From positions 306,799,484 through 306,863,483 of the forward strand of contig OY998175.1 in the NCBI GenBank assembly GCA_963921935.1: 64,000 nucleotides of DNA. Direction: 5' to 3'. The DNA is from Galeruca laticollis. Its lineage: Eukaryota > Arthropoda > Insecta > Coleoptera > Chrysomelidae. This document shows, one piece after another, positions 12,271 through 23,390 of the stretch (position 1 is the first letter of the stretch; each line of letters opens with the position of its first letter). A program made the position numbers and the translations under genes. The notes under the pieces are model-generated. The model made no database searches. It had not been told where the DNA came from and was given only the letters and a program-made list of their open reading frames with translations.

Positions 12271-12565
12271 ATGTAAGGGATACTCAATTATTGGTAATTC
12301 GTTCATATTATTGTTCCCCTCGCCATTCGGAGCGAATTGTTTCCTCACTGCCGCGTACCTAACGGCTATGGTCACTACGCAAATGAGATTATTTGAACTT
12401 TCCTGCATAATACCCACCCGACCCATCGATAGATTTTCTAAAGCAGCGCCTAGAATTCTACCAGGATCTTTAAATGAGCTTTCGTAATCTCCTTCGGGTG
12501 TCACGTCTGCCGTTCGGTTCAACAAGTTTTCTCTTGGTATCCTGTAGTTTTTGAATATTATAAAC
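12271..12565 (-). CDS. ACOX3: Acyl-CoA oxidase exon 6
   Basis: The exon has 295 nt: it completes the split glycine, then gives 98 codons. It encodes FIIFKNYRIPRENLLNRTA, DVTPEGDYESSFKD, the helix NLSMGRVGIMQESSNN and the VRKQFAP segment, ending EYPLH. These are diagnostic acyl-CoA oxidase blocks. The acceptor is TTTCTAG and the donor GTAAGT (12270-12265), phase 0. Confidence 0.93.
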
Positions 12566-12617
12566 CTAGAAATAAAAAGGGAATTAAAAGATTTCTAGAC
12601 TTGGAGAATAATCTTAC

Positions 12618-12789
12618 CCGTTGTCTATGCCATTTAAACCAATTTTTTCGCCCATATCGCCTATAGTGATACCATGAAATGGCAGCATTGTATTTGGATC
12701 TCGTACTGGAACCACAAATGCGTGTAAACCATGGCACTCTCCTTTGGTATACAGTTGGGCAAAAAGTAGTGCGTGTGTACATTGTTTAC
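12618..12789 (-). CDS. ACOX3: Acyl-CoA oxidase exon 5
   Basis: The exon has 172 nt with 2 nt entering and 2 nt leaving. It encodes KQCTHALLFAQLY, CHGLHAFVVPVRDP and IGDMGEKIGLNGIDN, the beta-domain core of the family. The acceptor is TTGTAG and the donor GTAAGAT (12617-12611). The 52-bp intron to exon 6 is typical of compact insect introns. Confidence 0.93.
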
Positions 12790-13157
12790 CTACAAAAAAA
12801 AACAAATAATGTTTAATTGTTGTAGTCAAAGGCAAAGGTTTTCATTAAAAAAAAATAGTAATATTCCAATACAAAATAAAGAAAACTTTAAAAAATGCCA
12901 AAATAAAGAATACTTATTGAAGTACATAATTTTTATGTGTCTCTCATTACATAAATAGTAATAATTGTTGCCTACCTAAAAAGTTTAATGGGATTTTGAA
13001 TACATGGGATTAAGGCAAAAAATAAAAAGAAGAAGAGGAAAAGGCGGTAATTGTACTTTACCGATCAGTCTTGCTACTTCTTTATTTTCATTGTTAAAAA
13101 CAGAAAATAAACGTTTAGAAGATATTAATAATTATTTTTCTACGATCACTATGAAAT
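12790..13157. other. Start of intron 4
   Basis: No gene seen. It ends with TTTTTCTACGATCAC (13135-13149), whose exact reverse complement occurs at 16194-16208 (see findings). Confidence 0.5.
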
Positions 13158-13257
13158 AGTATATTAAGTACCAAGTGTCAAAACGGTTACTTTAGTCACG
13201 AGTTCCTTGTGAAACGAGTGACTAAAAACGTTTTTAACACGAAGTGCTTACTATACT
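13158..13257. repeat. Imperfect palindrome 5' of the recombinase pseudogene
   Basis: Arms AGTATATTAAGTAC and TTTAGTCACGAGT on the left pair with AACGAGTGACTAAA and GTGCTTACTATACT on the right around a TCCTTGTG centre. It is fold-back like, analogous to 3754-3872. Confidence 0.75.
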
Positions 13258-13819
13258 TTTTCTTCGCCCGCGGGAAGGAAAACATTATATTATATTTGAA
13301 TTATATTCATTACATGACGGACGATGACTGACAGCTGACTGATAAATCAAATGACGCAGAATAACAAAATTATCAAGGAGCATGGAAATTTAACATACAA
13401 AAGATACACTTGATTTGACGTTTAAAAAACAAAAGATAAACGAGATGTGACTTTTCGCATTTTAAACACTAGTGTTTAAAGAGTCGTTTTGTGCATATCA
13501 AACCCGTGTTCAAAGTGCAGTTTTAGCAGCGGAAGTAGAAAAAGTTACTAATTTCCTACGGTGCGAGAAAGTGATGCGGGAATTGTCTGTAACGCACACT
13601 GCACATGCACAGCAGAAAACTATTATACTGGCTCTCCCACACATCTATCAGCTTTTGTTGACAGGTAGTTTGACGTTTGTTATTTAAAATATAATTGATT
13701 GTGTCATATAGATTATTTTTATATACTTAAAAATTATATATTAGGAACTTATTAGCTTTTATTTTGAATATTGGTTATCGACGTATCCTTTAGTGCGCAT
13801 TATAAATTAATAATTCGAC
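13258..13819. other. Leader of the recombinase copy, no gene recognised
   Basis: Open frame 13472-13687 has no family resemblance. The region ends just before the ATG of the recombinase-like pseudogene. Confidence 0.35.
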
Positions 13820-15093
13820 ATGGTAGGATTTGACAATAATTCAGATTCAGAAGTTGAATTTATGGAAAACATGGGTACCTCTAGAAATTTTGGAAATAAC
13901 AATATGAGTGCAACTTTAAACTTTTTGCCTCAAAAATCAAGAGAAAAGTGTGAATACGCGTATAAAACATTTATGGAATGAAGAGAAGATAAGAAAATCG
14001 AATTCTAGCCTATTTTCAAAAACAACCAAAATCTTGTAAGGCTTCGACACTGTGGTCCTAATATTCAATGCTGCGAAGCACATTAAGCATTAAAAATAAT
14101 GTGGATATTTCAAAATATGTAAAATTGAGAGCATTTCTAAAAAGACAAAATGGGAAATACACACTCAAAAAATCAAAAACCTTAACATCCGAAGAAATCC
14201 AAAATTTTTTGAAAGAAGAAGCTGATTATAAATATCTATTAACAAAGGTAAATAAACGTTACATTTAATATTAGACAAGACACTGATTTTCAATATTTTG
14301 TTTGATTACCTATTAATAATATAAGTACATTAACACTTTTGAAATACGTATTTTGAAATATTCATTTTAACTCATTACAGAACATTGAATATCTACATGT
14401 TTTGCAAAACGTAATTTTAAGTTTTCATAGCGTAGAGAGTAGAGTATTTGTTTGGTAAGAAAATAGGCGGGGTTCAAATACTACGTTATACGTCCAGATT
14501 TTTTTTTTATAATATATTTAATTCCTATTGATGTTATTCTTTTAAAAAAACAAAAGGTATATTAAATTATATAAAATTAATATGTTTTAAACTTGAAGAC
14601 TGTCCTTGCTATCGGATTAACTGGTGCCTGTCGGCGAGAAGTATTGTAGAACATAAAATTAGATGACATAGAAGATCTAAACACTGCCCTATTAGTTAAG
14701 ATTCGAAATTTGAAAACCAAAATTGACAGATCATTCACAGTAACGGGAGAATTTTATAATATCTACAAGAAGTACGCTTGTCTTCGCCCTAACATCATTG
14801 GCAGACATCTTTTTGTGAATTATCGAAGGGGTAAATGCACAAGGCAAGTTGTCGCAATTAATAAAATTGGCAGTATGCCTAAACAAATGGCAGAATTATT
14901 AAAATTGCCTAACATCAATCTTTATACGGGACATTGTTTTCGACGCTCTTCTGCAACTATTTTAGTTAATGCAGGAGGAGATTTATTGACTCTTAAACAC
15001 CATGTTGGATGGCGATCAAGTAATGTCCCAGAGAGCTATATCGGTGATTCTATTTCAAATAAAATCGAGGTAGCTAATAAAATTGTAAACTGA
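13820..15093 (+). pseudogene. Crypton-like tyrosine recombinase with one intron, inactivated
   Basis: The ATG at 13820 starts an acidic leader (MVGFDNNSDSEVEF). The SAM-like domain follows (YSMLRSTLSIKNNVDISKY, LTSEEIQNFLKEEADY). A GTAAAT donor at 14248 and GAAG acceptor at 14598 remove 351 bp and restore KTVLAIGLTGACRRE, where the Arg of the CRR segment is the expected first catalytic arginine. The C-terminal part has HCFRRSSATILVNAGGD, LKHHVGWRSSNV and SYIGDS, the H-x-x-R, H/W and Tyr elements of tyrosine recombinases. Stops after FME (13979) and REVL (about 14649) and a frameshift near 14000-14060 kill it. It belongs with insect Crypton-type / KIAA1958-like genes, and is more complete than the copy at 3911-4246. 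Confidence 0.85.
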
Positions 15094-15385
15094 GTACAGT
15101 AATCATCTAACAATCAGCAAGAACAACCTTCCACGTCATCAGCTAATATATTGTAACGATTACTGAAAATTTGGTAAAAAATAGATTCACATCTGGAGTA
15201 ACACTTCAAAATTGTTCAAATTTTACCATAAATTATAATTTCAGGTAAAATAAATGTTTATTTCTTTTGTTTTGTTTGTGTTAAATTAAGTTAAACTAAG
15301 TTACTGTATCGAAATTTAATATTATTGTTAAATAAAAAAAAGGGTATCTGATTAATTTCTTTATTTTATTACTAGAAATATATAC

Positions 15386-16102
15386 GAAATTAACAAAAAT
15401 ACCACTATTAAAGAAGTCAGGTATATATAAACTCAAATGTCCAGAATGTAATGCTGTCTATTTGGGTCAGACCCTTAGGAATTTTGAAATCCGATACAGT
15501 GAACACTTACGAGCATACAGATTAAAACAACCAGATAAATCCCACTACGCAAAACATCTACTTGACACCTAACACAAAACTAGAAGTGCTGCATATTTGT
15601 GAAAAGAAACAAGAACTGGATTTCCTTGAAGAATTGGAAATTAGAAGACATTTAAGAAACTCACAATATGAAGTTGTCAATGAACAGTTAAATCTAGGGA
15701 GTTCTCCACTAATAAACTGTCTTCTTAAGTGATAATTGTAAAGATCAGCAGATATAGTTTTCCTGGTTTTCTGTATCATTGCACAGTTATACTGATCTTA
15801 ATTAGAAAAATGATATCCAGGATATCACCATAGGGCTAATAATATCTAAGCTTCAATATTTGTAATATCACATCTTCTTTTTCTATAAACATATATTAAG
15901 CCAATCACAAGTTAGGTTACTTCTTGGTCTAGCCAAAAATATAACTACTAAACATCAGGTAGGCATAAAATGAAATGTAACTTCTGTCATTCTGACGATG
16001 ATATTGATTTATCGAAACAATTGTCAATTTTTTAGAATTTTCAATGTTTTATTATATTGTGGAATTAACTAGAAACCGTAAGTTTCATTTAAAACACTAA
16101 TA
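15386..16102 (+). mobile_element. 5'-truncated Penelope-like element with 12-bp target duplication
   Basis: This segment is a near-identical copy of 61973-62701, covering the C-terminal GIY-YIG endonuclease (GIYKLKCPECNAVYLGQT with FEIRYSEHLRAYRLKQ) and the 3' tail. It is flanked by AGAAATATATAC at 15374-15385 and 16103-16114, a clean 12-bp target-site duplication. It is truncated 5' of the endonuclease domain and has a 16-17 bp deletion near 15570 relative to the longer copy, so it is dead. It landed downstream of the recombinase pseudogene in intron 4. Confidence 0.9.
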
Positions 16103-16207
16103 AGAAATATATACCTTTATTTCACTTTTTATTAATATAATTTACATTCCCAAATTATATTAATAAAATATTTCTTATTTTTCTTTGAAAATCGTGATCG
16201 TAGAAAA

Positions 16208-16286
16208 AGTAGTGTGTGCAACATGTGCGCAAACTTCAGCGCTCGTGGGAAAAGTATCACTTTGCGCACTTGTTGCACAAACTACT
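16208..16286. repeat. Palindrome 3' of the recombinase pseudogene
   Basis: Left arm AGTAGTGTGTGCAACATG then TGCGCAAA pairs with TTTGCGCACTTGTTGCAC and AAACTACT; about 24 of 26 arm positions match. The loop of about 27 nt includes CAGCGCTCGTGGG. Confidence 0.85.
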
Positions 16287-16369
16287 ATTACCTAACTCTT
16301 TCTTAGTTAGAAACTAAAACCTCGAATATTGTGGATTCTTTTATAATCGCAAGTTACATAATATTTTAC

Positions 16370-16517
16370 CTAAATTTCCTACCCAGCACTTTGCAGCTTC
16401 GAAATCTGGTGTATTTATGACGAACTCTTGTGTATTTGCATCGTATGTAGCTGTAGTTCTCATCTGTTTGGTATTACTTCCATGTGAAATTTCCGTTAAC
16501 GCCAAACAAGATAACAT
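16370..16517 (-). CDS. ACOX3: Acyl-CoA oxidase exon 4
   Basis: The acceptor TTTTTTAG precedes 16517, and the exon has 148 nt (49 codons plus 1 nt) ending at donor GTAAAA (16369-16364). It encodes LTEISHGSNTKQMRTTA and DFEAAKCWVGNLG, the FAD and acyl-CoA binding middle domain of acyl-CoA oxidases. This is the strongest single match to the family. The split glycine codon is completed exactly by exon 5. Confidence 0.93.
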
Positions 16518-17269
16518 CTAAAAAATTTGAGGTTGTAAATCATGCACCACAGTCACTATATTCATTGTTTCGACCAGAAATGTAAAATTATTAATGAAAC
16601 AACCTAATATATGAAAAAACTTATCAAAGAAAGTTGAAGATATTATTTTAAGGTAAAGTATTTATATTTTTTCTTCTTTCTTAATAAAAAAATATAGTTT
16701 CCTTTTTGTTATATATACATAAGAGAGTAAGAATAATGTTACACCGTTGCTTTAATAAGAAAAGTGCCTATCTCCATTTTTTGCGAAAATGGGATTTTTC
16801 TGCCATCTAATAGAATAATATCAAAGCCATCTCTCGATGCATTTGCCTATGTGTCAATAGGCATGATGACAGTATTAGGGAATCGAAAAGTAAATGTGAT
16901 AAAAGGGTTCTGAAAAATGACCTATTTTTAGTATAAATATTTAGATTAATAAGATTTTCAGGAAAATAAAAGTATAAAATACTGCATTCGGTCATGTTAA
17001 CCGAAATAGCGCATGACGTCATAATTTCATAAGTTAACCCTTTCACTGGCACTAGTAGTAAAAAATTCAGGAAAATTATTTTAATAGATTCGCCAATTTT
17101 ATTTAGGATCAATTATCATAATTCAAATGAAAAAATAACAATTATCCTCTCCCTTCAGTTTTTGAGACATGTACCTCCAGAGGGACAAATCCAGTTTACG
17201 CATTCCAAGTAAAATATTGTTTCGCATTGTAACAATGAGTTTATTATTCAAAACGCTAGTATATAAAGT
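16518..17269. other. Start of the 38-kb intron 3
   Basis: No gene recognised; AT-rich. Frame 16807-17112 shows no conserved domain. Confidence 0.4.
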
Positions 17270-17510
17270 AATTATTTATTATGAATTTTTTTAAAACAGT
17301 TCTTATCTTTCAGGAAACATATATGCACCTGGCACTTGGTGCAGTAAACATGTGAGTTGTTCTTATTACTATCATATTCTGGAATATGATGATATTCATC
17401 ATATCTAGAATCCTTTTGTTTCTTGCGGATGTACTGGGGAGATCGTCAACGGAAGGTTCCGTAGAAGGCCTGCCCCTTTTTGGAGGTTTTTTCGTAAGTA
17501 TCATGTGTTC
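17270..17510 (-). pseudogene. piggyBac-like transposase, C-terminal zinc-finger fragment
   Basis: The minus strand encodes KRGRPSTEPSVDDLPSTSAR, then after a frameshift RYDEYHHIPEYDSNKNNSHV and CTKCQVHICFLKDKNCF. A K/R-rich linker, an RYD-x-x-x-HIPE segment and a Cys-rich tail are the normal C-terminus of piggyBac-family transposases. It continues the same orientation and order as 19084-19440, from which it is separated by about 1.57 kb carrying a plus-strand THAP relic. Confidence 0.75.
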
Positions 17511-17709
17511 AACCCATTGACATACTATACTGATGGACTGGCCCGCCTACCACACAATTGATGCCATCGCAGTGCGAGAGAGAAAGATCGAGAAGGATAG
17601 CGCTAGGAGTGGCAAAAATATTTTTCAATGTATGGTTACGGTATGGTTTTATATGTTACTGTGTGAAGGTTTGTTATATATTTTAAATAATTTTGAGAAA
17701 TATTTGAAA

Positions 17710-18550
17710 ATGAGATCGTGTTCATGTTATACTTGTACTACAAGGTTGAAAAAGGCGAGAAAATAAAATTTCACAGGTAGGTAAATAAACAATAAATTTT
17801 ATATAAGTTAGGTTTATTAAGATGATTAAAAATATTTTTCATGTTTTGTAGATTTCCAAAAGATCGCAATTTAAGTAATGGTTACACGCTGTTAGAAGAG
17901 ATAATTATAAGCCAAGTGATACAGCTGTTACTTGTGAAAAGCATTTTAGAGTTGATGACAAGGTATTAAATGTTCATGGAAATCGGGTATTAAAAAAGAC
18001 AGCAATTCCATCACTGTTTGATTTTCCTGCTCATTTGATCAAAGTTATCAAAAAGAGAAAACCCGTAACAAGAATACTTAATGTAAACCAAGATGAAGGT
18101 GCTTTTCTTGAAAAATTTGAATTGAAAATAATATTTTTAATATAAACATTCGAATACTTTTTATATTACAATTTTAATATACTTAAGTGTACATTTTTAG
18201 GGGATGCTGTTGCAGGATGCAGTACTGATATAATTCCTGAAGTGGAATCTATGGAAGTCGATTTATATGTACCAGAAGTTAATAAGCCAGAAGATCCAGT
18301 AAACAATAACATATTATCCAATGAAATAAAAACATGTTTGAGGAGCGTGGAAAAAAAGTTGCTAGGTAAGAAGGCCTACTGATTCTTAAGTAGTTGACCA
18401 TTTAAAAAAATACCTTCAATTATGCATTTTTTCTATTTTTAGAAAAAAATGAGATCCAATAGTCTTTGGAGATTTTGAGGAGAGTGATTTAGAATTTCCA
18501 GAAAAGAGAAAGAAATTTTTGAAAATTACCAACCCAACTGTTTGTAAATA
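17710..18550 (+). pseudogene. THAP zinc-finger gene relic with introns
   Basis: Exon 1 (17710-17776) reads MRSCSCYTCTTRLKKARK and ends at a GTAGGT donor. After a TTTTGTAG acceptor (17851) exon 2 reads FPKDRNL and, after a frameshift, WLHAVRRDNYKPSDTAVTCE, KHFRVDD and TAIPSLFDFPAH. This is the C2CH THAP pattern (C-x-x-C, FPKD, W, CEKHF, PSLF-x-FP). A further open exon at 18202-18365 ends at TTGCTAG/GTAAGAAGG. A TAA in exon 1 and the exon 2 shift make it non-functional. THAP domains bind DNA and occur in host factors and P-element-type transposases; no transposase domain is visible, so its origin is open. Confidence 0.75.
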
Positions 18551-19083
18551 TAAAAAAATGAATAAATATTACACAAAAATCCATTTAGTTTATTTTGGAC
18601 TATTTTTTGACCTACCCTGTTTGACTTGCAACCATTCTGAATGCATCTAATTTAATTATCGAACATGCACCAACTTTTAGCAACATTTGAATTTTTACTG
18701 AGCAATAAAAAGAATTCCACGTTGCACACTTATATGACCACACTGTATAAATAGACACGTAACAATATATTTTTATGAAAATGCATTGTCTTTTTCGTAA
18801 TGTATAACAATAATAATTGTATATTTTCTTTTTATACGTAATAAAATGATTTTTTTAAAGGTTGTTTAATTATTTTTTTGTGTTATTTGGGTTTAAAATA
18901 ATATTAAAGATATTAATAAAACATAGTCTGTTAGTTGTTTATAAAATTAAAATATACTTTGAAGCATTTAATGCAGTTACAACAACTTTTACTAATAAGA
19001 AAATAATTTTATAAGCACCCATTATATGCTTTCTCCGTGTTTTCTGCCACAACTAGCTCCATCTCTTTCTAGGGTTTCTCTTT
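18551..19083. other. AT-rich spacer, no gene
   Basis: Poly-A-signal-like AATAAA words and long AT runs; nothing coding recognised. Confidence 0.4.
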
Positions 19084-19440
19084 CTAGTCTCTTCCGCATT
19101 TTATCCTACACCGTTTATTACCGTAGGCCATTCCACTAGTATAATATGTCAATGGTTCAGCCACACACTGTCGGAAGCCTAGTAAATCAAGTATTTGTTG
19201 TTTTGGAACACCCAAATTCATGGCTTTATTCTTGTATTCTAACCATGAATTTGCTAGAGCCAGATCTACGGCATGGAAAATCAGATTTATTGTCCATTTT
19301 CTGGACCGAACGTAGGAGCGGTAGATACTCAGCAAAAAATCATGTTTATCTACCCCTCCCATACTGCTGTTGTACCTCCGCACTGCTTCTGGCCTAGGTA
19401 CTTCAATGTATTCCTTTTTTGTTTTATCCCATCTTCATCA
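19084..19440 (-). pseudogene. piggyBac-like transposase, C-terminal catalytic fragment
   Basis: The minus strand reads KEYIEVPRPEAVRRYNSSMG, GVDKHDFLLSIYRSYVRSRK, WTINLIFHAVDLALANSWLE and LLGFRQCVAEPL. The MGGVDKHD block contains a catalytic aspartate of piggyBac transposases, and the following helices are typical. The upstream two thirds are not found, so this is a truncated relic. Together with 17270-17510 it forms one broken gene. Confidence 0.85.
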
Positions 19441-19616
19441 TCATTTTAACTCGATTCTTGTTTTATTTTGCTGTGTGATATTTGGAGTTCAAATTACAAG
19501 TACTGTTCATTTGAAGTACCTATTTTCAACACTAATACAATGGATAAGTGACTGAAAAGAAAAGTAAATTTTCGGTTATTTAAATATTTTGTACTAATTT
19601 TACACATTTTTCCAGG

Positions 19617-20090
19617 ACAATGAAAACGTCCAGAAATCGGAAATGCCTACGGATATAGAATGCGACCAAGAGTCTAGAGACTCGGGTTCTGAAAAGGAAA
19701 CGGAATCAACAAACATGAAAAATAAAATTGTCAAATGTCATCAGAAAACAAGGAACTTTTGGTGAAAGCTGGCTGCAAAATCCTAATTTCAAAGATTGTC
19801 TAGTCAAATCAAAGTCCAAAGGAAAACAAAAACATCAGGGATTTTGCAGAATATGTAAAATTGAATCTGGAATTTGAGAAGCATAAATGTAATGCAAAAC
19901 AAGTTGCAAATACACCAGATTTATCAAAAATATTTGATAATCTCTTGGAAATGAAAAAGAAAAGAGCTGAACTAAAACTGACAGGGCTATTTCTGCACTG
20001 ATCTTTTAAATACAAGGTATTAGTAATGAAGGAGGAATTTTTAAATTCAATCCCTCTCAAAAAGTGATCTGGTGGAAAAAGGCAACTGAC
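19617..20090 (+). pseudogene. Unclassified relic with an acidic leader and BED-like Cys motif
   Basis: After an acceptor-like TTCCAG, the frame reads DNENVQKSEMPTDIECDQES, then after a shift GESWLQNPNFKDCLVKSKSK and HQGFCRICKIES. A GxxWL-x-NP-x-FKD-W-like segment followed by C-x-x-C resembles the N-terminal finger of hAT-like transposases. Later sequence is degenerate and ends ...KFNPSQKVIWWKKATD. I cannot assign it firmly. Confidence 0.4.
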
Positions 20091-20605
20091 TTATTTTTAT
20101 TTATGTATTGATTTTTGTATTTGGTATGTACTTACACCTATTTTGCTTTTGTTTGTTATTTGTTTATTTTTTTAATTGGTTTGTACACCTATTTTGTTTC
20201 GTTTATCGTTGGTTTATTTTTTCTCATTTGAACGTTAAGTTTTATAAAATAAAGATATATTTCAATAGATAAGCCATATACTATTGATAACGGATACATT
20301 TTTATTCTACAATACAAAATCTAAACAATCCCATCATTTTTTCATATGGTATTGTTTTATATTCAAATTTCCCGCGTGCAAATCAACGTCAATGACGTGG
20401 TATCAGACAACCGTGAAAGTTAACATTTTTGCGGATGCTCAGGGATATCTTCGAACTGAATACAGTTGCGTGTAAAAACGTGTAATTTAAAAATTGGAGT
20501 AATTGTAAAGTTTGGTGTTGGCAACACTGAGCTTTTGACTTAAGAAACAATACGCAGGGCATTTACTATAAAGTATTAGAAATAAAATTGTTTCTCAGTT
20601 AACCA

Positions 20606-20740
20606 GGGCGCGTATTCTGTATCGTCTCGTAGAAAGAAATTTCTTTCTATGAGTATAGAGAGGAAATTTCTTTCTATTTCGTGAACCTATTCTGTACCAT
20701 TCTTTCTATATCTATTCGGCAATGCTCGGCTATAGAGAAC
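20606..20740. repeat. Left inverted terminus GGGCGCGTATTCTGTATCGTC
   Basis: The sequence at 20606-20626 matches the reverse complement of 26198-26218 with one mismatch, and AGAAAGRAATTTYTTTCTAT-like words follow in both. Direct repeats of ATTCTGTAYC within the left end add to the structure. The pair may bound a DNA element that later received the Penelope and piggyBac sequences between them. Confidence 0.55.
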
Positions 20741-20935
20741 TAATAATTATTGGATGTAAAACATTGACCTGTTTTTAGAGGAATTTGGGATATCTTTTGA
20801 TTAAGTCGGTAAAAATAGCAACATTTGATTGTTTATTTCTCAGGAGGATAATAGTTACGAGAGTTATTTCATATTTCATTGTGGAAGTCAATTATTATTG
20901 AATAGATGAGGCTTTTACTTGATGAAGATCCATAC

Positions 20936-23390
20936 TGAACGATGAAATAAAACAATATAGTTTGTTTAAATCTTCATATATTTGAACTAATGTTCAATTT
21001 AAACTTGTTGACGCGTTTCACTAACACAGTAGCTTTGTCAAAACGAATGAAGGTAAAATATAAAAATGTCTTAATATATACAGTGCTAAATCCATTTACT
21101 AAGGTTAACAATGGTATTGAAAGAAATTACCTGGAAATTCATTCACTACAAACATTCCTAAGCTATCTTCTAGGTAAAGAGGTTCAATAAAGGAGACTGA
21201 TTGATATCTATTTGGTCGTTAAGGAGATTATCTGAATATTTATTTTTGTTAATCTCTAGGGCCTCTAACAAATTTAAACTAAAGGATTTACGGACAACAT
21301 GGAGAATTTCAAAATTTGGGTCGAAAATGTGTTGGTTTTCTAATAAATGATTTGAATAGTTAGAATCTAATTTTTTGTTGTCATAGCTACGTTTGTGTTC
21401 CGAAATTCTAGTTTTAAAATTTCTAAAAGTTCTACCGATATAAATTTTATCACAATTGTCATTACCACATTTTAATTTATAAAGTCCCGATTTGTTTAAT
21501 TTTGAAGATTTAGATTTATTATTTTTAATGAATTTGGATAAATTGTGATCAGTTTTAAAGGAAATATTCATGTCTAAAGTTTCTAAAAATGATTTAATTT
21601 TTAAGGATGGTGTTCCACAGTATGTTAAGCTTTTAAATTGTCTATTATTTTTATCTGAAGGGAATACTTGTTCTAAAGTCTGTTTTTTTATCTTTTTATT
21701 TATGATATTGTCAATTAAATTTGGATCGTAATTATTATTAACCGCTATTTGTTTTATGATATTTAATTCTTTGGTATAATTATTAATATTTAATGGGACT
21801 GTTAAGAGTCTGTGTATCATACTATTGAAAGCTGCTAGTTTATGACTGAATGGGTGCACCGAACTATTATGAATTGTAATATCTGTATGTGATGGTTTAT
21901 GAAATATAGAAAAATCATGTTTATTATTTATATTTGAAATTGTAAGTTCTAGAAAGTTTATAGACTTATTTTGTTCAAGTTCTACGGTAAATTTGATATT
22001 ATTGTGAATCGAGTTTATGTAAGTAATGAAGCTCTCTAATTGTCTATTTGTACCGATGAAGCTAGCTAAAATGTCGTCCACATATCGGTGCCAGTACATA
22101 AATTTTTTACTAAGGGGGTGTTCACGAATTATTTTTTCTATATTATCCATGAATATTTCTGCTAGTAGGGGGCTGAGAGGGTTGCCCATAATCAAACCAT
22201 CTCTACTGCTATAAACCTCTCCATTGAAATGAAAATAATTTTGATTCAAACACACTTTTAGTAAAGTAATGATATCAGAGTTTCTTTAGGAGGTATACTA
22301 GGGTATAGATTTGTTACATCGAACGATATGATTTTAGAATTATGGGGTAGTATTATATCTTGAATATTATTAATTAATTCCGTTGAGTTTTTAACTGAAA
22401 ATCGAGGTATGAATGAACAATATTTAGAAATCTCATCTATGAGAATCTTTGAAATTTTGAATGAAGGTGCTGTGAAATAAGAAACAACTGGCCTGATTGG
22501 GTACCCCTCTTTATGGAGTTTAATTAATGAATAAAGTTCAGGGTGTTGCGGATTGGGTAAAAATAATTTATATTTTTCTTTATCGTTAATTATTGATTTA
22601 ACGTTATCTACTGCTAATTTTATTTCTCTCTGAAATTTATTAGTTTGGGTCTTTTTTAAGGGTCTCAAAATTGCTTGCCTGAATAAAATTGTTGGTTTTT
22701 AATAAATAATCTTCTTTAGGTAATGCTATTACCGTATTTCCTTTATCTGCTTTTGTGAAAATAAGACTATTTGACTTTGATTTTTGTTGAATTGATTTGG
22801 CGGCTGATAATTCAAAATTGGGTTTGTTAAACTCGACGAATTCTTTTTTAATAATTTCTGAAGCTTTGTGTTTTAGATTAGAATTATTTGGAATATTATA
22901 CAAGTTAATTTCTGTTTCTATACCTAGTTTGTTGAAGTTATCCAATGAACATGTGGGTTGAATATTATGTTTAAAACCTTTTTGTAATAATTGAATTTCT
23001 TCATCTGAAAAAATTGTATTTGAAAGATTGACGAATCTATTAAAAAATTTATGTTCTGAGAATTTGGTTTGTGGGTTTCTTGATACTGGTTTGATGGTTA
23101 ATAATGACTTTAATTTACGTTTTTGTCCTTGGTACTTTTTGTGAATAATTACTTTAATTTTATCTCTTATGTCCCTATCTAAAATGTCAAACTCTATGGG
23201 ATGTAGTATATGTGATAGTTGTGAATGAATTACCTTAACATAAATACTAAAAATATATCTCTTACTATACTGAATGTTCTTTTCTTCTTTTAACCATTTT
23301 TCTTTGCCATAGATACTGGCTTTGTTGGCTGGACTGCTCTTGTTATCTGTTTTTAATTTCATGTATCTAGGGAATACATGAAAAAAAAAT
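20936..23390 (-). mobile_element. Penelope-like retroelement, nearly full length
   Basis: Coding from 23362 down to 21170 carries the N-terminal region, RT and GIY-YIG endonuclease of a Penelope-like element. The 3' end (low coordinate) is the motif at 20936-21060, which includes GACGCGTTTCACTAACACAG. It abuts head to head with a truncated copy of the same family (23390-24582), the configuration known for Penelope elements with inverted partial copies. Confidence 0.9.
21170..23362 (-). pseudogene. Penelope-like RT and GIY-YIG protein, two frameshifts
   Basis: Three overlapping frames form one protein. 23362-22640 starts MKLKTDNKSSPANKA and contains FTKADKGNTVIALPKEDY. 22668-22258 contains LIKLHKEGYPIRPVVSY and SFDVTNLYPSIPPKETL. 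22255-21170 contains GLIMGNPLSPLLAEIFMD, the catalytic YVDDILASF and, at the C-terminus, GLYKLKCGNDNCDKIYIGRT with FKTRISEHKRSYD, the GIY-YIG nuclease with its Cys/His additions. Only two breaks (22640-22668 and 22256) separate it from a continuous reading frame, so it is young. The family primes reverse transcription at nicked DNA made by the nuclease. Confidence 0.9.

Noticed and set aside
13472..13687. Small coding gene before the recombinase
   Set aside because: No family resemblance and it lies in a repeat-rich leader; probably chance.
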